The notes under the pieces are model-generated. The model was not told where the DNA came from and did not search any database. It worked only from the letters and a program-made list of their open reading frames with translations. Both the position numbers and the translations under genes were made by a program. Below, piece after piece: positions 1 through 8,535 of a stretch of 64,000 nt of DNA (position 1 is its first letter; the number at the start of each line of letters is the position of its first letter). This stretch comes from Planctomycetota bacterium (GTDB taxonomy: Bacteria > Planctomycetota > Planctomycetia > Pirellulales > Pirellulaceae). The stretch spans positions 1-64,000 of the forward strand of contig JACNKX010000128.1 in NCBI GenBank assembly GCA_014381825.1, in the 5' to 3' direction.

Positions 1-238
1 CTTTACGCACGTGAAACAATGGAGCCATGTCGTCGATGATCGGCTGTTTGCCATCAATGCCACGCTCCGCTCTGACGGTAAAGTGAGTAATGGTGTGTCC
101 GCTGAACGGAATCAAACCCGCTATCTCGTTCGCGTCGATTTTGTGAGCGGCAAGCCAGCGTTTATCTAGTCCTATTATGCTCGTTAGATAACCGCCCGCG
201 GAGTGTCCGCTGAAGAAGATTCGGTCGCGGGATCGATC
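1..238 (-). pseudogene. alpha/beta hydrolase (esterase/lipase-like) remnant, cut at its 5' side and running off the window
   Basis: Read on the minus strand, one frame stays open from about 238 to base 1. It contains DRIFFSGHSAGGY, the nucleophile elbow of alpha/beta hydrolases, with the catalytic Ser codon at 200-202. It continues through a GLIPFSGHT block and reaches the window edge at DDMAPLFHV. Upstream of about 238 the frame loses all resemblance to the family, and a plus-strand transposase tail begins there. The N-terminal half of the enzyme, including the oxyanion-hole region, therefore appears to be gone. The remaining gene lies outside the window. I see a real family motif; that the gene is disrupted is inference from the missing upstream part. 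Confidence 0.65.
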
Positions 239-240
239 TG

Positions 241-351
241 CCAACATATCGCAAATCCATCCGCGGCCCCAAGAAGCCGCCACCGAAACGCAAGGGCAAC
301 AAACAAACCGTCCACGTCTCCACCAAGCGAATCCTCGATAAACGCAAGTAA
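241..351 (+). pseudogene. C-terminal tail of a transposase (IS4-like), remnant
   Basis: A plus-strand frame, closed upstream by a stop at 211-213, ends with TAA at 349-351. It reads RKSIRGPKKPPPKRKG followed by HVSTKRILDKRK. This Lys/Pro-rich tail with a VST-RIL ending resembles the extreme C-terminus of IS4-type transposases found in planctomycetes. Nothing resembling the catalytic domain precedes it. It abuts the truncated hydrolase on the opposite strand, so it is probably the scar of an insertion followed by deletion. Recognition rests on a short stretch from memory. Confidence 0.4.
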
Positions 352-370
352 ACCCATGATGAAAGCCCTG

Positions 371-419
371 GTCGCCAAGACTTCAGGGATTTGCGTCGTG
401 CTTCTGAAGTCTTGGCGAC
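371..419. repeat. 16-bp perfect inverted repeat (palindromic repeat element)
   Basis: Arms at 371-386 and 404-419 are exact reverse complements (GTCGCCAAGACTTCAG and its complement), separated by 17 bp. There is no T-run, so it does not look like an intrinsic terminator. It lies just after the transposase tail and before the 3' end of the propeller gene. A weaker look-alike (AAGTCGCAAGGCTTCAG) occurs near 15268-15284, which hints at a dispersed family. Confidence 0.6.
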
Positions 420-492
420 TTCAGCTACTTGAATCTGGCCACGATGTTTGTGTGACCAGCTGTGAATAATCCGTCGCTGGAGAATATATCAA

Positions 493-3400
493 TCACGGCT
501 GCCCGACACAAACGACGCTACCATCGACCAACGTCACGACCGAGCGACCGGCGCGATCGATCGCTAAGCCCCAAGAAACCGGTGCAGCCGCAAGTTTCTC
601 GGACCAAAGAGGTGAACCGTCCTTGATGTTCAATGCAGTAACTGCAAATGCCGTTTCTTGCGTTACGTCGTCTTCCGATCGAGCCAACTCGCCAGCGACG
701 ACAATCGCGTTTTCACAAACCGCCAGCGCGATGGGATCGCGAAAGACTTGCGATTGCCAAACACCAATAGGCTGACCTTCCGGAGTCTTTGCGTTCGAGA
801 GTCGAACAATTCGATTCGTTGTTCCTCGAATAATTGAGTCCGCTGCCCCCGCTTGTAGAAAGTGGCCGCCAAAGTATCTGGATGGACCATATTTGGGAGG
901 CGAGTACAGCAGTTGATCGAAGACCTTCACTTCGCCGTCGACGACGAACAGTTCGCGGCCACGTGGCGAGCGGTTGAACATTTTCGAGTCGGCTCCCTGC
1001 GGGAACCGCACTTTGGCATCTGGTTGCCCTTCCCACCATTCGCTCGTCAATTCGTTTAAGCAATGTCCGTCGCTTCGATCGTAGATTGCCGGCGAGACCA
1101 CATTCCCTCCTGCCAGGTACAAACGATTTTCGTATAACAGTAAGTGACCTTGAACGCTGATTCCTGTCACCGCGTCGCCACCGGCCAATCGACCGGATGT
1201 ATTGTTCTGCCATCGGATCTCGCCCGTTGCCGCATCCAGGGCGTACACATGAGTGCCGTCATAGCTCGTAATTCCTGCTGCTGCATAAACGACGCCATCA
1301 TCGACCAGCACGCCACTTCCAACGGGCCAGTTCGAGATCAGACGTCCATGCACTGCAATCTTACGATCGACCGGAGCGGCACGGAATTTCCACTTGGTCT
1401 GGCCGTTGTCCGCATCGAAGCCATAGACGTAACCATCGCTAGATCCCACGTAGATCATGCCGCGAAAGAACTCGGGGGCGAAGCGAACGGCTCCGCCGGT
1501 ATAGGCCTGCCACCGCAACGAGCCGTCATCAACATTGGCCGCTCGCACGACACCGTCGAGACTGCTCCAATAAGCAACGCCGCGTACGACGATCGGCGCG
1601 GTCGGTTCGCTTCCGCTCGTTGAATCACGTTTCCACTGGGTCGATACTTCGGCGGCGATGGAACTGGTCGAGGTCGATGTCCGATTTGACGCTCCTCGAT
1701 ACGCAGGCCAATCTTTCGCAGTCGCACTCCAGTCAGAAACGACAAGTTCAGAGCTACTCGTCAGCCGTTCGTCATTGGTCGCCTTGCTTTCAAAGTCAAA
1801 CTCGCCGCCTGGTGCCAAACTGATCATGCCGATCAACGAATGGTTGCAGTCACACATCCACGGCCCCCAGTAAAGTTGCCCTTCGGAAATGATCACTCCA
1901 TCCTGACAAGCGGGGCGCATCAACGGGATACGGCGGGGCGAGTTGCCTGTCAGATCCAACTGCATAGTGCCCGTATGACGATAGCCGCGAGTGAAGATGC
2001 TGTCCGCAGTGGCGGTCGCGCGAGTGCAGTTTCCGCGATAGCAGTCGAGATCCGCGAGTATTTTGCCGGTGAGATAGTCGAACTTTTTACTCGTTTCCAT
2101 TCGACCCATCGCGTACAAGGCGTCGTCACGAAGAACGAGTTGAAAGTTGCCGTGCGGATAACTCCACAGCAGAGAACCGTCTTCGGCTGATGCACCAACG
2201 AGGTTGCCGCGCTGTGGACCCGCAAAATAAATGCCTTGGTTGTTCGCTTTCGCATACGCCGTACTTGCGAAGCCCTTGCTGGCGGTTTGTGCCCGATCAT
2301 GTTGGCCGATCGCAGCGAGGAGCTTTTTGTCCGTCGACTTCCAAATCTCGCTGCCGGATGCCGAGTCAACGGCCGCCAGGAATTTAAGATGCGAGTAGGC
2401 GTATACTTTGCCGGCGGCCAGACACATCGCTCGGCTATCGATTGGATCATCGCTTTTATAAGTCCATAACATCTCTTTTGTTTCGGGGCGTATCGCAACC
2501 AAAACTCTGCCGAAGCCCCAGGCGTATTCGCTGGCATAGCCTTCGCCCAGATCGCGCCACGGCCAACCCGCTTGTTTTCGCCCACCTCGGATCACGGTAT
2601 CTAGCTGTTCGGTCGGGCCGATCAGCGCGTACAAGATCCCGTCGTGCAACGCCATCCATTTCCAAACGCCATCGGGATCGATTTCCTTCGGAATCTCAAT
2701 CTCGTCTCGCAGGTCACCTGTCACGGCGTCGATGACCTTGCAGGATTCGTCATCTCCCAAATAGAGTAATTCTGGTGTCGCGATCATGGTACTCCGGTGA
2801 ATCATGAAGCCGGGCGTCAGATCGCGCCGCCAAAGCTGCGTGCCGTTATAGCCGTTAATCGCGACCAGCTTGTTCAGCCAGGGCCATTCTCGCTCTTTGA
2901 GAGCTATGTGCCCAAACGCTTTGAACAGCCGACCACCTGAGGCGACCGTAACTTGAGGCATCGGAACGTACCACGGTTCAGCGAGGAACTGAGTTAGGTA
3001 CGGCCCTTGGGAATGCTGGTCTTGAGATTGCGGGTTGTTATCTGGGCCGTGATATGGGTGGCTCCAATCGTCCGCGCCGTCTGGCCGAGGATTGATGAGC
3101 GTGCTGGACGCCGTAACGATCTTCGCACCTGGGTGCGTGACGCGCAGCAACTCAGCGCGAAGCTGCGGGGTCATCGTCTCTCCGACGACGATCGCACCAT
3201 CGGCCAGATTATCGGCCAGATGTATATGCGTGCTTGGTCCGTGTTCAACGTAGATTCGCGTACCTAACTCGCCGCATTTTGCGGCATCTCTTTGCAGCGA
3301 CACAGCTACTTCGGCGTCGCTTGATTGCACGTACACAATTAACTCGCTGCCTGCTGTCAGCTGAATAGGCAAGTCGTTCGCCTCAGAAGTCATCACGACA

Positions 3401-3522
3401 CAAATGCCCTTTGTCGTGCGAAGCTGGGAAAGCAGCGACGACGAATCCGCCGCAATTCCTAGAATCGGGACGAAGACGAGCGCTAGGCACAATAATTCAG
3501 TTCTCAGGCATCGTGACGCCAT
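493..3522 (-). CDS. secreted PQQ-type beta-propeller repeat protein
   Basis: The 1009-residue product starts with a Sec signal peptide (hydrophobic LLCLALVFVPILGIAA, predicted cleavage near residue 25). Its body carries repeated propeller-blade motifs such as GSLRWQAYTGG, GQTKWKFRAAP and GEIRWQNNTSG, typical of PQQ_2/BamB-like propellers, in two clusters around residues 180-560 and 620-1000. No enzyme-specific active site or haem motif is visible. Large secreted propellers of this length are common in planctomycetes and usually have no assigned substrate. It is divergent from the pseudopilin gene across about 200 bp. The function is unknown, and a role in polymer binding or as a dehydrogenase is only a guess. 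Confidence 0.85.
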   Translation of the reverse strand: MASRCLRTELLCLALVFVPILGIAADSSSLLSQLRTTKGICVVMTSEANDLPIQLTAGSELIVYVQSSDAEVAVSLQRDAAKCGELGTRIYVEHGPSTHIHLADNLADGAIVVGETMTPQLRAELLRVTHPGAKIVTASSTLINPRPDGADDWSHPYHGPDNNPQSQDQHSQGPYLTQFLAEPWYVPMPQVTVASGGRLFKAFGHIALKEREWPWLNKLVAINGYNGTQLWRRDLTPGFMIHRSTMIATPELLYLGDDESCKVIDAVTGDLRDEIEIPKEIDPDGVWKWMALHDGILYALIGPTEQLDTVIRGGRKQAGWPWRDLGEGYASEYAWGFGRVLVAIRPETKEMLWTYKSDDPIDSRAMCLAAGKVYAYSHLKFLAAVDSASGSEIWKSTDKKLLAAIGQHDRAQTASKGFASTAYAKANNQGIYFAGPQRGNLVGASAEDGSLLWSYPHGNFQLVLRDDALYAMGRMETSKKFDYLTGKILADLDCYRGNCTRATATADSIFTRGYRHTGTMQLDLTGNSPRRIPLMRPACQDGVIISEGQLYWGPWMCDCNHSLIGMISLAPGGEFDFESKATNDERLTSSSELVVSDWSATAKDWPAYRGASNRTSTSTSSIAAEVSTQWKRDSTSGSEPTAPIVVRGVAYWSSLDGVVRAANVDDGSLRWQAYTGGAVRFAPEFFRGMIYVGSSDGYVYGFDADNGQTKWKFRAAPVDRKIAVHGRLISNWPVGSGVLVDDGVVYAAAGITSYDGTHVYALDAATGEIRWQNNTSGRLAGGDAVTGISVQGHLLLYENRLYLAGGNVVSPAIYDRSDGHCLNELTSEWWEGQPDAKVRFPQGADSKMFNRSPRGRELFVVDGEVKVFDQLLYSPPKYGPSRYFGGHFLQAGAADSIIRGTTNRIVRLSNAKTPEGQPIGVWQSQVFRDPIALAVCENAIVVAGELARSEDDVTQETAFAVTALNIKDGSPLWSEKLAAAPVSWGLAIDRAGRSVVTLVDGSVVCVGQP

Positions 3523-3719
3523 GAAGTGGTCTCCAGTGGATGGTGCAGATCGAGCTGATCTATGAGAACGACCTGGGCGGACGAATGCAAGTAATACCCT
3601 TTGGTCCTACCAACTTGGCGGGGAATGTTCGTTGACGACTCGTTTCTTACGACGTAGGGTTCTGCGGCGCACTGGCTCTACACGGGCCTTCGAGGTGCCG
3701 GTTAAAGCGGTTGTTCGAA

Positions 3720-4280
3720 ATGTCGGGAACGCCTGGAACGCCTCAGTCTAAGGCTATGAGATCAATCACCTCCTATCGACAGAAGTCATTCAGACTCGCA
3801 GCGGGCTTCACGCTTGTCGAGTTGGTGATCGTCGTGTTGGTACTGGGGATCCTCGGCACGGTCGCTGCGAGTCGAGCGACATACTCGATCCAAGATTCGA
3901 TCCGCGTGACGCTCCAGTCAAACCTTGATGCGTTATACAACGCGGTCGACCTCAATCGTCGCAGCGCGTACCCGGCAGCGATTGAACCGGAGTGGTTTCG
4001 CGGCAGCAGGTTGCCGCCGCACCCACAAGCCGATACTGCCGCGGCAACGGTGCAAGTCGCAACGGACGCCGGTCTGTCCGATCCGGTGAACAAAGTGCTG
4101 GTCGGGGCACTCGCCCCGTATTGGTACAACTCGCAGAATGGTGAGATTCGAGTACGAGTCGGAATTGTTGGCACAGAGGCAGAAACACTTGCGTTCTACA
4201 ACTTGGTCAATGGGACGAGCGTCACATCGCTCGGGAACTACGTAGCAGTTGCGAAGGCGAACGGCGGAGGTGGGAAGTGA
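3720..4280 (+). CDS. pseudopilin-like protein with type IV prepilin N-terminus
   Basis: The protein has the class III signal GFTLVELVIVVLVLGILGTVAAS, in which prepilin peptidase cuts after the Gly and the hydrophobic helix drives assembly. The body is short (about 170 residues) and lacks the DUF1559 signature seen in the gene at 14130. This suggests a GspG/GspH-like minor pseudopilin of a type II secretion or pilus-like machine. The start is uncertain. ATG 3720 is used here; ATG 3756 would put Met nearer the Gly-Phe cleavage site, and neither has a convincing ribosome site. Its stop codon overlaps the GTG start of the next gene by 4 bp (3 shared), so the two are probably translationally coupled. 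Confidence 0.75.
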   Translation: MSGTPGTPQSKAMRSITSYRQKSFRLAAGFTLVELVIVVLVLGILGTVAASRATYSIQDSIRVTLQSNLDALYNAVDLNRRSAYPAAIEPEWFRGSRLPPHPQADTAAATVQVATDAGLSDPVNKVLVGALAPYWYNSQNGEIRVRVGIVGTEAETLAFYNLVNGTSVTSLGNYVAVAKANGGGGK

Positions 4281-4957
4281 CCGGTCGACGGTTGGGAAAT
4301 CTGGACGTACTCCAACTGGTCGGCGCGTTACTCGCGGCTCAATTCGTTTTCGCCTGTGCGGTCAAAGTGTTACATGGCGTCTCGTGGCAACTACTTTGGT
4401 TTTGCCACGTGTCTCTCGCATTCGCCGCTGTTGGCTGTTTCACGCGATCCAAGCTTCTCAAATCGACTGCCTTAACCAACGTCTTAGTCCTACACTCGCT
4501 GTGGATCATTGACTTTGTCGTTGGTTACACGACGGGAACGTTTCCCTTCACGTTCAGTGCCTATATAAGGGACGTCGACATTTGGAGTTGGTTAGCCAGT
4601 TTACATCACCTCTACTTATTACCACTGCTACTTTGGTCGTTCTGGCGTGAACGCGACTATCCGCGCGAGGCTTGGTTGGTTTCGGCGACACTGTTCGTTT
4701 TGGTGATGCTCGCAAGTCGAAGTCTGTTGTCACCTGCTCAGAATGTGAACTACGCCTATTTCATCCCCGAATCACTTCAGATCTGTGGCATATCCACATT
4801 AAATCGCTTGCCCGGAGATCTTTATCTACTCGGCCTGCACGCCATTGCGAACCTGGTCGCTTTCCTCCCTGCTGCACTCGCGCTGCACGTAGTCGCTCGC
4901 CGATTACAGCGTCGGGGAAATGTGCCAACGGCAAACGCCTCCTCAGGCGTTTTGTAG
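4277..4957 (+). CDS. polytopic membrane protein of unknown function
   Basis: GTG start inside the end of the pseudopilin gene (GTGA overlap). The 226-residue product is mostly hydrophobic, with about six transmembrane segments. Charged or aromatic motifs sit between them: a conserved-looking HSLWIIDFVVGY in the middle and NVNYAYFIPE near the fifth segment. I recall similar planctomycete membrane proteins with an ENxNW/Y motif in this place, but no function is known to me. Coupling to a pseudopilin is visible in the sequence; a shared role in secretion is inference. Confidence 0.7.
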   Translation: MTGRRLGNLDVLQLVGALLAAQFVFACAVKVLHGVSWQLLWFCHVSLAFAAVGCFTRSKLLKSTALTNVLVLHSLWIIDFVVGYTTGTFPFTFSAYIRDVDIWSWLASLHHLYLLPLLLWSFWRERDYPREAWLVSATLFVLVMLASRSLLSPAQNVNYAYFIPESLQICGISTLNRLPGDLYLLGLHAIANLVAFLPAALALHVVARRLQRRGNVPTANASSGVL

Positions 4958-5079
4958 GTCCACCACCGTTACGCCTCGTTGTGGGGCTATCTTGTCGTTT
5001 GTTTCCCGCAGTATAACGGTGCATTCTCCACGACCGTCGTGGGCGATGCGACGATACTCCAACGACAAGACCAGCAACG

Positions 5080-6285
5080 ATGAGCGTGTACGATAGCCTG
5101 GGCGTCCAGACAATTATTAACGCCTCCGGTACGGTGACGCGGCTTGGCGGCTCAGCGATGTCGGAGACCGTTCTCGACGCGTATCAAGATGCAGCGCGCG
5201 AGTGGGTTCCGCTTGAGCAATTGCAAGCCGCTGCCTCGAAGATGATCGCCCAGGTAACAGGTGCCGAAGCCGGCCTGGTGACAAGCGGTGCCGCCGCATC
5301 GTTAACGCTTGGAACTGCCGCGATACTGGCCCGGTACGATTTGTCGCGCATGGAACAGCTGCCGAACACAGAAGCCTTTCCAAACGAGTTCGTCGTGGCG
5401 AGAGAACAACGTAGCGGCTACGACCACGCGGTTCGAGTTGCCGGGGCCAAGTTAGTCGAAGTCGGCTTCAACGAGATCGTCTCTGGTGCAGGCGTCCGAC
5501 GCACCGAGGTCTGGGAATACGAGGCAGCCTTCAACCAACGAACGGCGGGCATCCTCTACGTTTATACGCCCGATTCACAACCTGCACTTGAAGCGGTCGT
5601 CGACTTAGCTCACCACCACAAGTTGCCCGTACTGGTCGATGCGGCTGGACAGTTGCCGCCCCGCGCAAATCTCATGCTCCCCTCCATGACGAATGCCGAT
5701 CTCGTAGCATTCAGCGGAGGTAAAGCGATCCACGGGCCTCAATCGTCGGGCTTGCTTTGCGGATCGAAAGATCTGATCGCTTCGGCGGCTCTTCAGATGC
5801 TCGACATGGATGATCATTGGGAGCTGTGGGAACCGCCACCCGATTTTATCGACCGACGCAAAATCAAGGGGATGCCGCGGCACGGCATCGGTCGATCGAT
5901 GAAAGTTTCGAAGGAAGAGATCGTTGCGTTAATCACTGCTTTGGCGATCTTTGCGAGCGAAGATCCGAAGGCGAAGAATGATTCGCACCGTGGGAACTTG
6001 CAGCTAATTGTAGAAGCCGTCGAAGGGCCAACGGTGCGATGCGAGTTGATCGACTCTGCGGGTGAAGAGCGCACTCCGATACTTGAGATCACACTCTCGG
6101 CTGCGGATGCACTTGAGATTTGTCGCGGGTTGAGAAAGGGCTCGCCTCCGATCTATGTCGGACACGGCAAGCTCGCCGAAGCGAAGCTCGTGATTAATCC
6201 AATGTGCCTCGACCGCAACGCCGCCGATACGATCGCTCGTCGACTACGCAAAGAGCTTGAACACTATAAACCCTCACTGGACTGA
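5080..6285 (+). CDS. SelA/DgaE-like PLP-dependent enzyme (fold type I)
   Basis: The 401-residue protein matches the selenocysteine-synthase-like family. The N-terminal GVQTIINASGTVTRLGGS is the hallmark start. VTSGAAASLTLGTAA binds the PLP phosphate, VDAAGQLPP provides Asp187 for the pyridine nitrogen, and FSGGKAIHGPQSSG holds the Schiff-base lysine Lys215. Members outside true SelA act on sugar amino acids or small hydroxy/amino acids, for example D-glucosaminate-6-phosphate ammonia-lyase. The enolase-superfamily gene 32 bp downstream on the same strand supports a sugar-acid catabolic role rather than tRNA selenylation. No selC or selB is present nearby. The exact substrate cannot be read from the sequence. 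Confidence 0.85.
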   Translation: MSVYDSLGVQTIINASGTVTRLGGSAMSETVLDAYQDAAREWVPLEQLQAAASKMIAQVTGAEAGLVTSGAAASLTLGTAAILARYDLSRMEQLPNTEAFPNEFVVAREQRSGYDHAVRVAGAKLVEVGFNEIVSGAGVRRTEVWEYEAAFNQRTAGILYVYTPDSQPALEAVVDLAHHHKLPVLVDAAGQLPPRANLMLPSMTNADLVAFSGGKAIHGPQSSGLLCGSKDLIASAALQMLDMDDHWELWEPPPDFIDRRKIKGMPRHGIGRSMKVSKEEIVALITALAIFASEDPKAKNDSHRGNLQLIVEAVEGPTVRCELIDSAGEERTPILEITLSAADALEICRGLRKGSPPIYVGHGKLAEAKLVINPMCLDRNAADTIARRLRKELEHYKPSLD

Positions 6286-6317
6286 CCAGCACGCAACGCA
6301 AGACAGGACATGTAACG

Positions 6318-7580
6318 GTGAACCTGACCATAAGAGACATTGAACGCATTTGGGTCGATGTACCGTATCGCGAAGTTCCTGCGCGGAACATGATTCGCGA
6401 ACTGCCTCACTGGACGATTTTCGAACTTTGCAAAGTGACGCTGGAGAACGGTGTCACAGGCGTCGGCGAGACGATGTGTTTCTACACATGGGGCGAAGTC
6501 ACTGACGAATCCGTGAATCATGCCATGGGCAAAGTCGCCACGGAAGTGATGTGGGATGATTCAATTGGCGCTGGGTTGCAGATGGCGTTATTTGACGCTG
6601 TTGCGCGATCGATAGACGTGCCGATCTGGCATCTGTTTGGACGCAAAATGCGAGACGATGCATTCGTGTCGTGGTGGTCCATTGATATGTCGCCCGACGA
6701 TTGGGCGCTGGAATGCAAGGACGCGATTGCCGCGGGCTACACGAGCTACAAGTTCAAGGCTCGGCCGTGGTTCGATCTCGACGAACAATTGCGAACCGTG
6801 ACGGCAGAAGTCCCTGATCATTTCGAGATCGATCTGGACTTCAACACCATGCTGAACGACTCCGCTCACGCTGTCCGCGTGATGCGCGAGATGGAAAAAT
6901 ACAAGCACTTAAAGATCTACGAATCGCCGATTCCTCAGGGAGATGTCGCTGGGAATAAGTATCTGCGAGCGCAAACATGCATTCCGATCGCAATGCACGT
7001 TGGCAACCCGCCACTGATGACGGCGTTAACGGAAGACGTTTGTGACGGATTCGTTGTGTGTGGTGGAGCGTCGCAGGTCCTCCACGAAGCAAACATCATC
7101 GCGGAAGCCAACAAGGTGTTTTGGCTGCAGCTCGTTGGAACCGGCATCACAGCCGCTTGGGCGCTTCATTTCGCAGCGGCGTCGTCCCACGCGAGATGGC
7201 CGGCTGTGAATTGTCACAACTTGTATCGTCACCAATTGTTGGTCGACCCCATCACGGTCCAAGGAGGTCTTTGCAAGATCCCCGAGACACCGGGCCTGGG
7301 TCACGACGTCGATTGGGAAGTGATCGAGAAATACAGGATCGAACCAATCGCAAAACCGTACCCACATCCGAACTTGCTGATTCAAGTTCGTTGGCCGAGC
7401 GGCGAAGTGGACGACTACGCACATGGGTTGCAGTACTGGGACGATTTTATTGGAGGACGGCGTCCCGTCTTTTCACCGGGCGTAGCGACATCAATCGTCG
7501 CGGACGACGGCAGTTCGACCTGGCAAGATCGTTATGAGCGGGCCAGTCGGAAACCAAGCTGGATCATGCGCCCGAACTAA
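6318..7580 (+). CDS. mandelate racemase/muconate lactonizing enzyme family (enolase superfamily)
   Basis: GTG start, 420 residues. The barrel carries the catalytic KxK motif (Lys145, Lys147 in YTSYKFKAR). Metal-ligand-like residues follow: Asp172/Asp174 in IDLDFN and Glu202 in YESPIP. AMHVGNPP supplies a His (227) where many members place a third ligand or base. Such enzymes abstract an alpha proton from a carboxylate, mostly dehydrating or racemising sugar acids. It follows the SelA-like enzyme closely and probably shares its transcript, which ends at the hairpin at 7621-7651. The C-terminal part, after about residue 330, is longer than in most members. The substrate is not predictable. Confidence 0.85.
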   Translation: MNLTIRDIERIWVDVPYREVPARNMIRELPHWTIFELCKVTLENGVTGVGETMCFYTWGEVTDESVNHAMGKVATEVMWDDSIGAGLQMALFDAVARSIDVPIWHLFGRKMRDDAFVSWWSIDMSPDDWALECKDAIAAGYTSYKFKARPWFDLDEQLRTVTAEVPDHFEIDLDFNTMLNDSAHAVRVMREMEKYKHLKIYESPIPQGDVAGNKYLRAQTCIPIAMHVGNPPLMTALTEDVCDGFVVCGGASQVLHEANIIAEANKVFWLQLVGTGITAAWALHFAAASSHARWPAVNCHNLYRHQLLVDPITVQGGLCKIPETPGLGHDVDWEVIEKYRIEPIAKPYPHPNLLIQVRWPSGEVDDYAHGLQYWDDFIGGRRPVFSPGVATSIVADDGSSTWQDRYERASRKPSWIMRPN

Positions 7581-7614
7581 TTCCCATCGAATGAGCGGGC
7601 GGATCTCGGCGAGA

Positions 7615-7655
7615 AACAAAAAAGAGCCCCGGCTACAAAGCGGGGCTCTTTGGAT
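7615..7655. terminator. bidirectional intrinsic terminator
   Basis: 11-bp perfect stem (arms 7621-7631 and 7641-7651) with a 9-nt loop, an A-run on the left and a T-run on the right. It can therefore end both the plus-strand enolase gene and the minus-strand repeat-protein gene, which converge here. Confidence 0.85.
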
Positions 7656-7725
7656 TGGTTCTTCTCGGCAGCTTCACGCCCGGCCCCCTCGGGGATCCTG
7701 TTCGACGAAGCGATGCCGAAGCTAA

Positions 7726-8535
7726 CTACTTCTGCGAGACACCACCCTTTTGGCAAGCGTCGCCCTTCTGAGAAGCACCGCATCCGCCTTTTTTTTGCGA
7801 AGCGCCACATCCACCTTTTTGCGAGGCACCCTTTTGGGACGCGCCACAGCTACCCTTTTGGCAGGCACCACCCTTGCCACCACAATCGCCACAGCTGCCA
7901 CGGTTCATCAAGCCCGAGAACAGCGAAGCGCGGTGATGTCCGCCCTTCGAGCAGCTATCGCAACCCTTTTGAGTAGCACCTTTTTGAGCAGCACCCTTTT
8001 GGCAAGCGCCGCCCTTGCTGTCACATCCGCCCTTTTGAGCAGCGCCACAGCTACCCTTCTGGCAAGCGCCACCCTTTTGGGAAGCACCACGGCTGAACAG
8101 GCTATGTCCACCCTTTTGAGCTGCACCCTTGCCACCCTTTTGGCAAGCGCCGCCCTTGCTGTCACATCCGCCCTTTTGAGCAGCGCCACAGCTACCCTTC
8201 TGGCAAGCGCCACCCTTTTGGGAAGCACCACGGCTGAACAGGCTATGTCCACCCTTTTGAGCTGCACCCTTGCCACCCTTTTGGCAAGCGCCGCCCTTGC
8301 TGTCACATCCACCTTTTTGTGCAGCACCACAGCCACCCTTCTGGGAGGCGCCACATCCACCTTTTTGTGCTGCTCCGCCTTTTTGGCAGGCATCACAACC
8401 ACCTTTTTGCATGGCAGCATCGCCACCAAGGTTCATCATCACGCGATCGAAAAGCTCGAAAGCGTTCGCGTTGGGACTAGCCAGACAGAACAGGCCAGCC
8501 GCTAGCAACGCGGGCACAATTGTTCGACATCTCAT
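7726..8535 (-). CDS. exported Cys/Gly/Lys/Gln tandem-repeat protein
   Basis: The start at 8535 is chosen because a GGAG site lies 8 nt upstream and the product then begins with a clean signal peptide (MRCRTIVPALLAAGLFCLASPNANA). The remaining roughly 245 residues are built almost wholly from short units such as QKGGC, SQKGGACQKG and AAQKGGCDSKGG, with an occasional HSLFSRG. Cysteines recur every 5-10 residues and Lys makes the protein very basic. No known domain is recognised. The composition suggests a disulfide-linked envelope or matrix material, or metal binding, but nothing in the sequence decides between them. Two internal 141-bp units are identical. Confidence 0.75.
   Translation of the reverse strand: MRCRTIVPALLAAGLFCLASPNANAFELFDRVMMNLGGDAAMQKGGCDACQKGGAAQKGGCGASQKGGCGAAQKGGCDSKGGACQKGGKGAAQKGGHSLFSRGASQKGGACQKGSCGAAQKGGCDSKGGACQKGGKGAAQKGGHSLFSRGASQKGGACQKGSCGAAQKGGCDSKGGACQKGAAQKGATQKGCDSCSKGGHHRASLFSGLMNRGSCGDCGGKGGACQKGSCGASQKGASQKGGCGASQKKGGCGASQKGDACQKGGVSQK
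7997..8301. repeat. in-frame 141-bp exact tandem duplication inside the repeat protein gene
   Basis: Bases 8020-8160 and 8161-8301 are identical over the full 141 bp (47 codons), and the 23 bp before 8020 match the end of the unit as well. Identity at synonymous sites implies a recent duplication or ongoing gene conversion. Confidence 0.9.

Noticed and set aside
1144-1623. Plus-strand open frame inside the beta-propeller gene
   Set aside because: Antisense to a strong coding frame; no family resemblance.
7997-8301. Possible CRISPR array
   Set aside because: Units are 141 bp, adjacent without spacers, and lie in frame within a protein gene.
7750-8505. Long plus-strand open frame opposite the repeat-protein gene
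   Set aside because: It is the mirror of a biased repeat; no ribosome site or signal, while the minus-strand frame has both.
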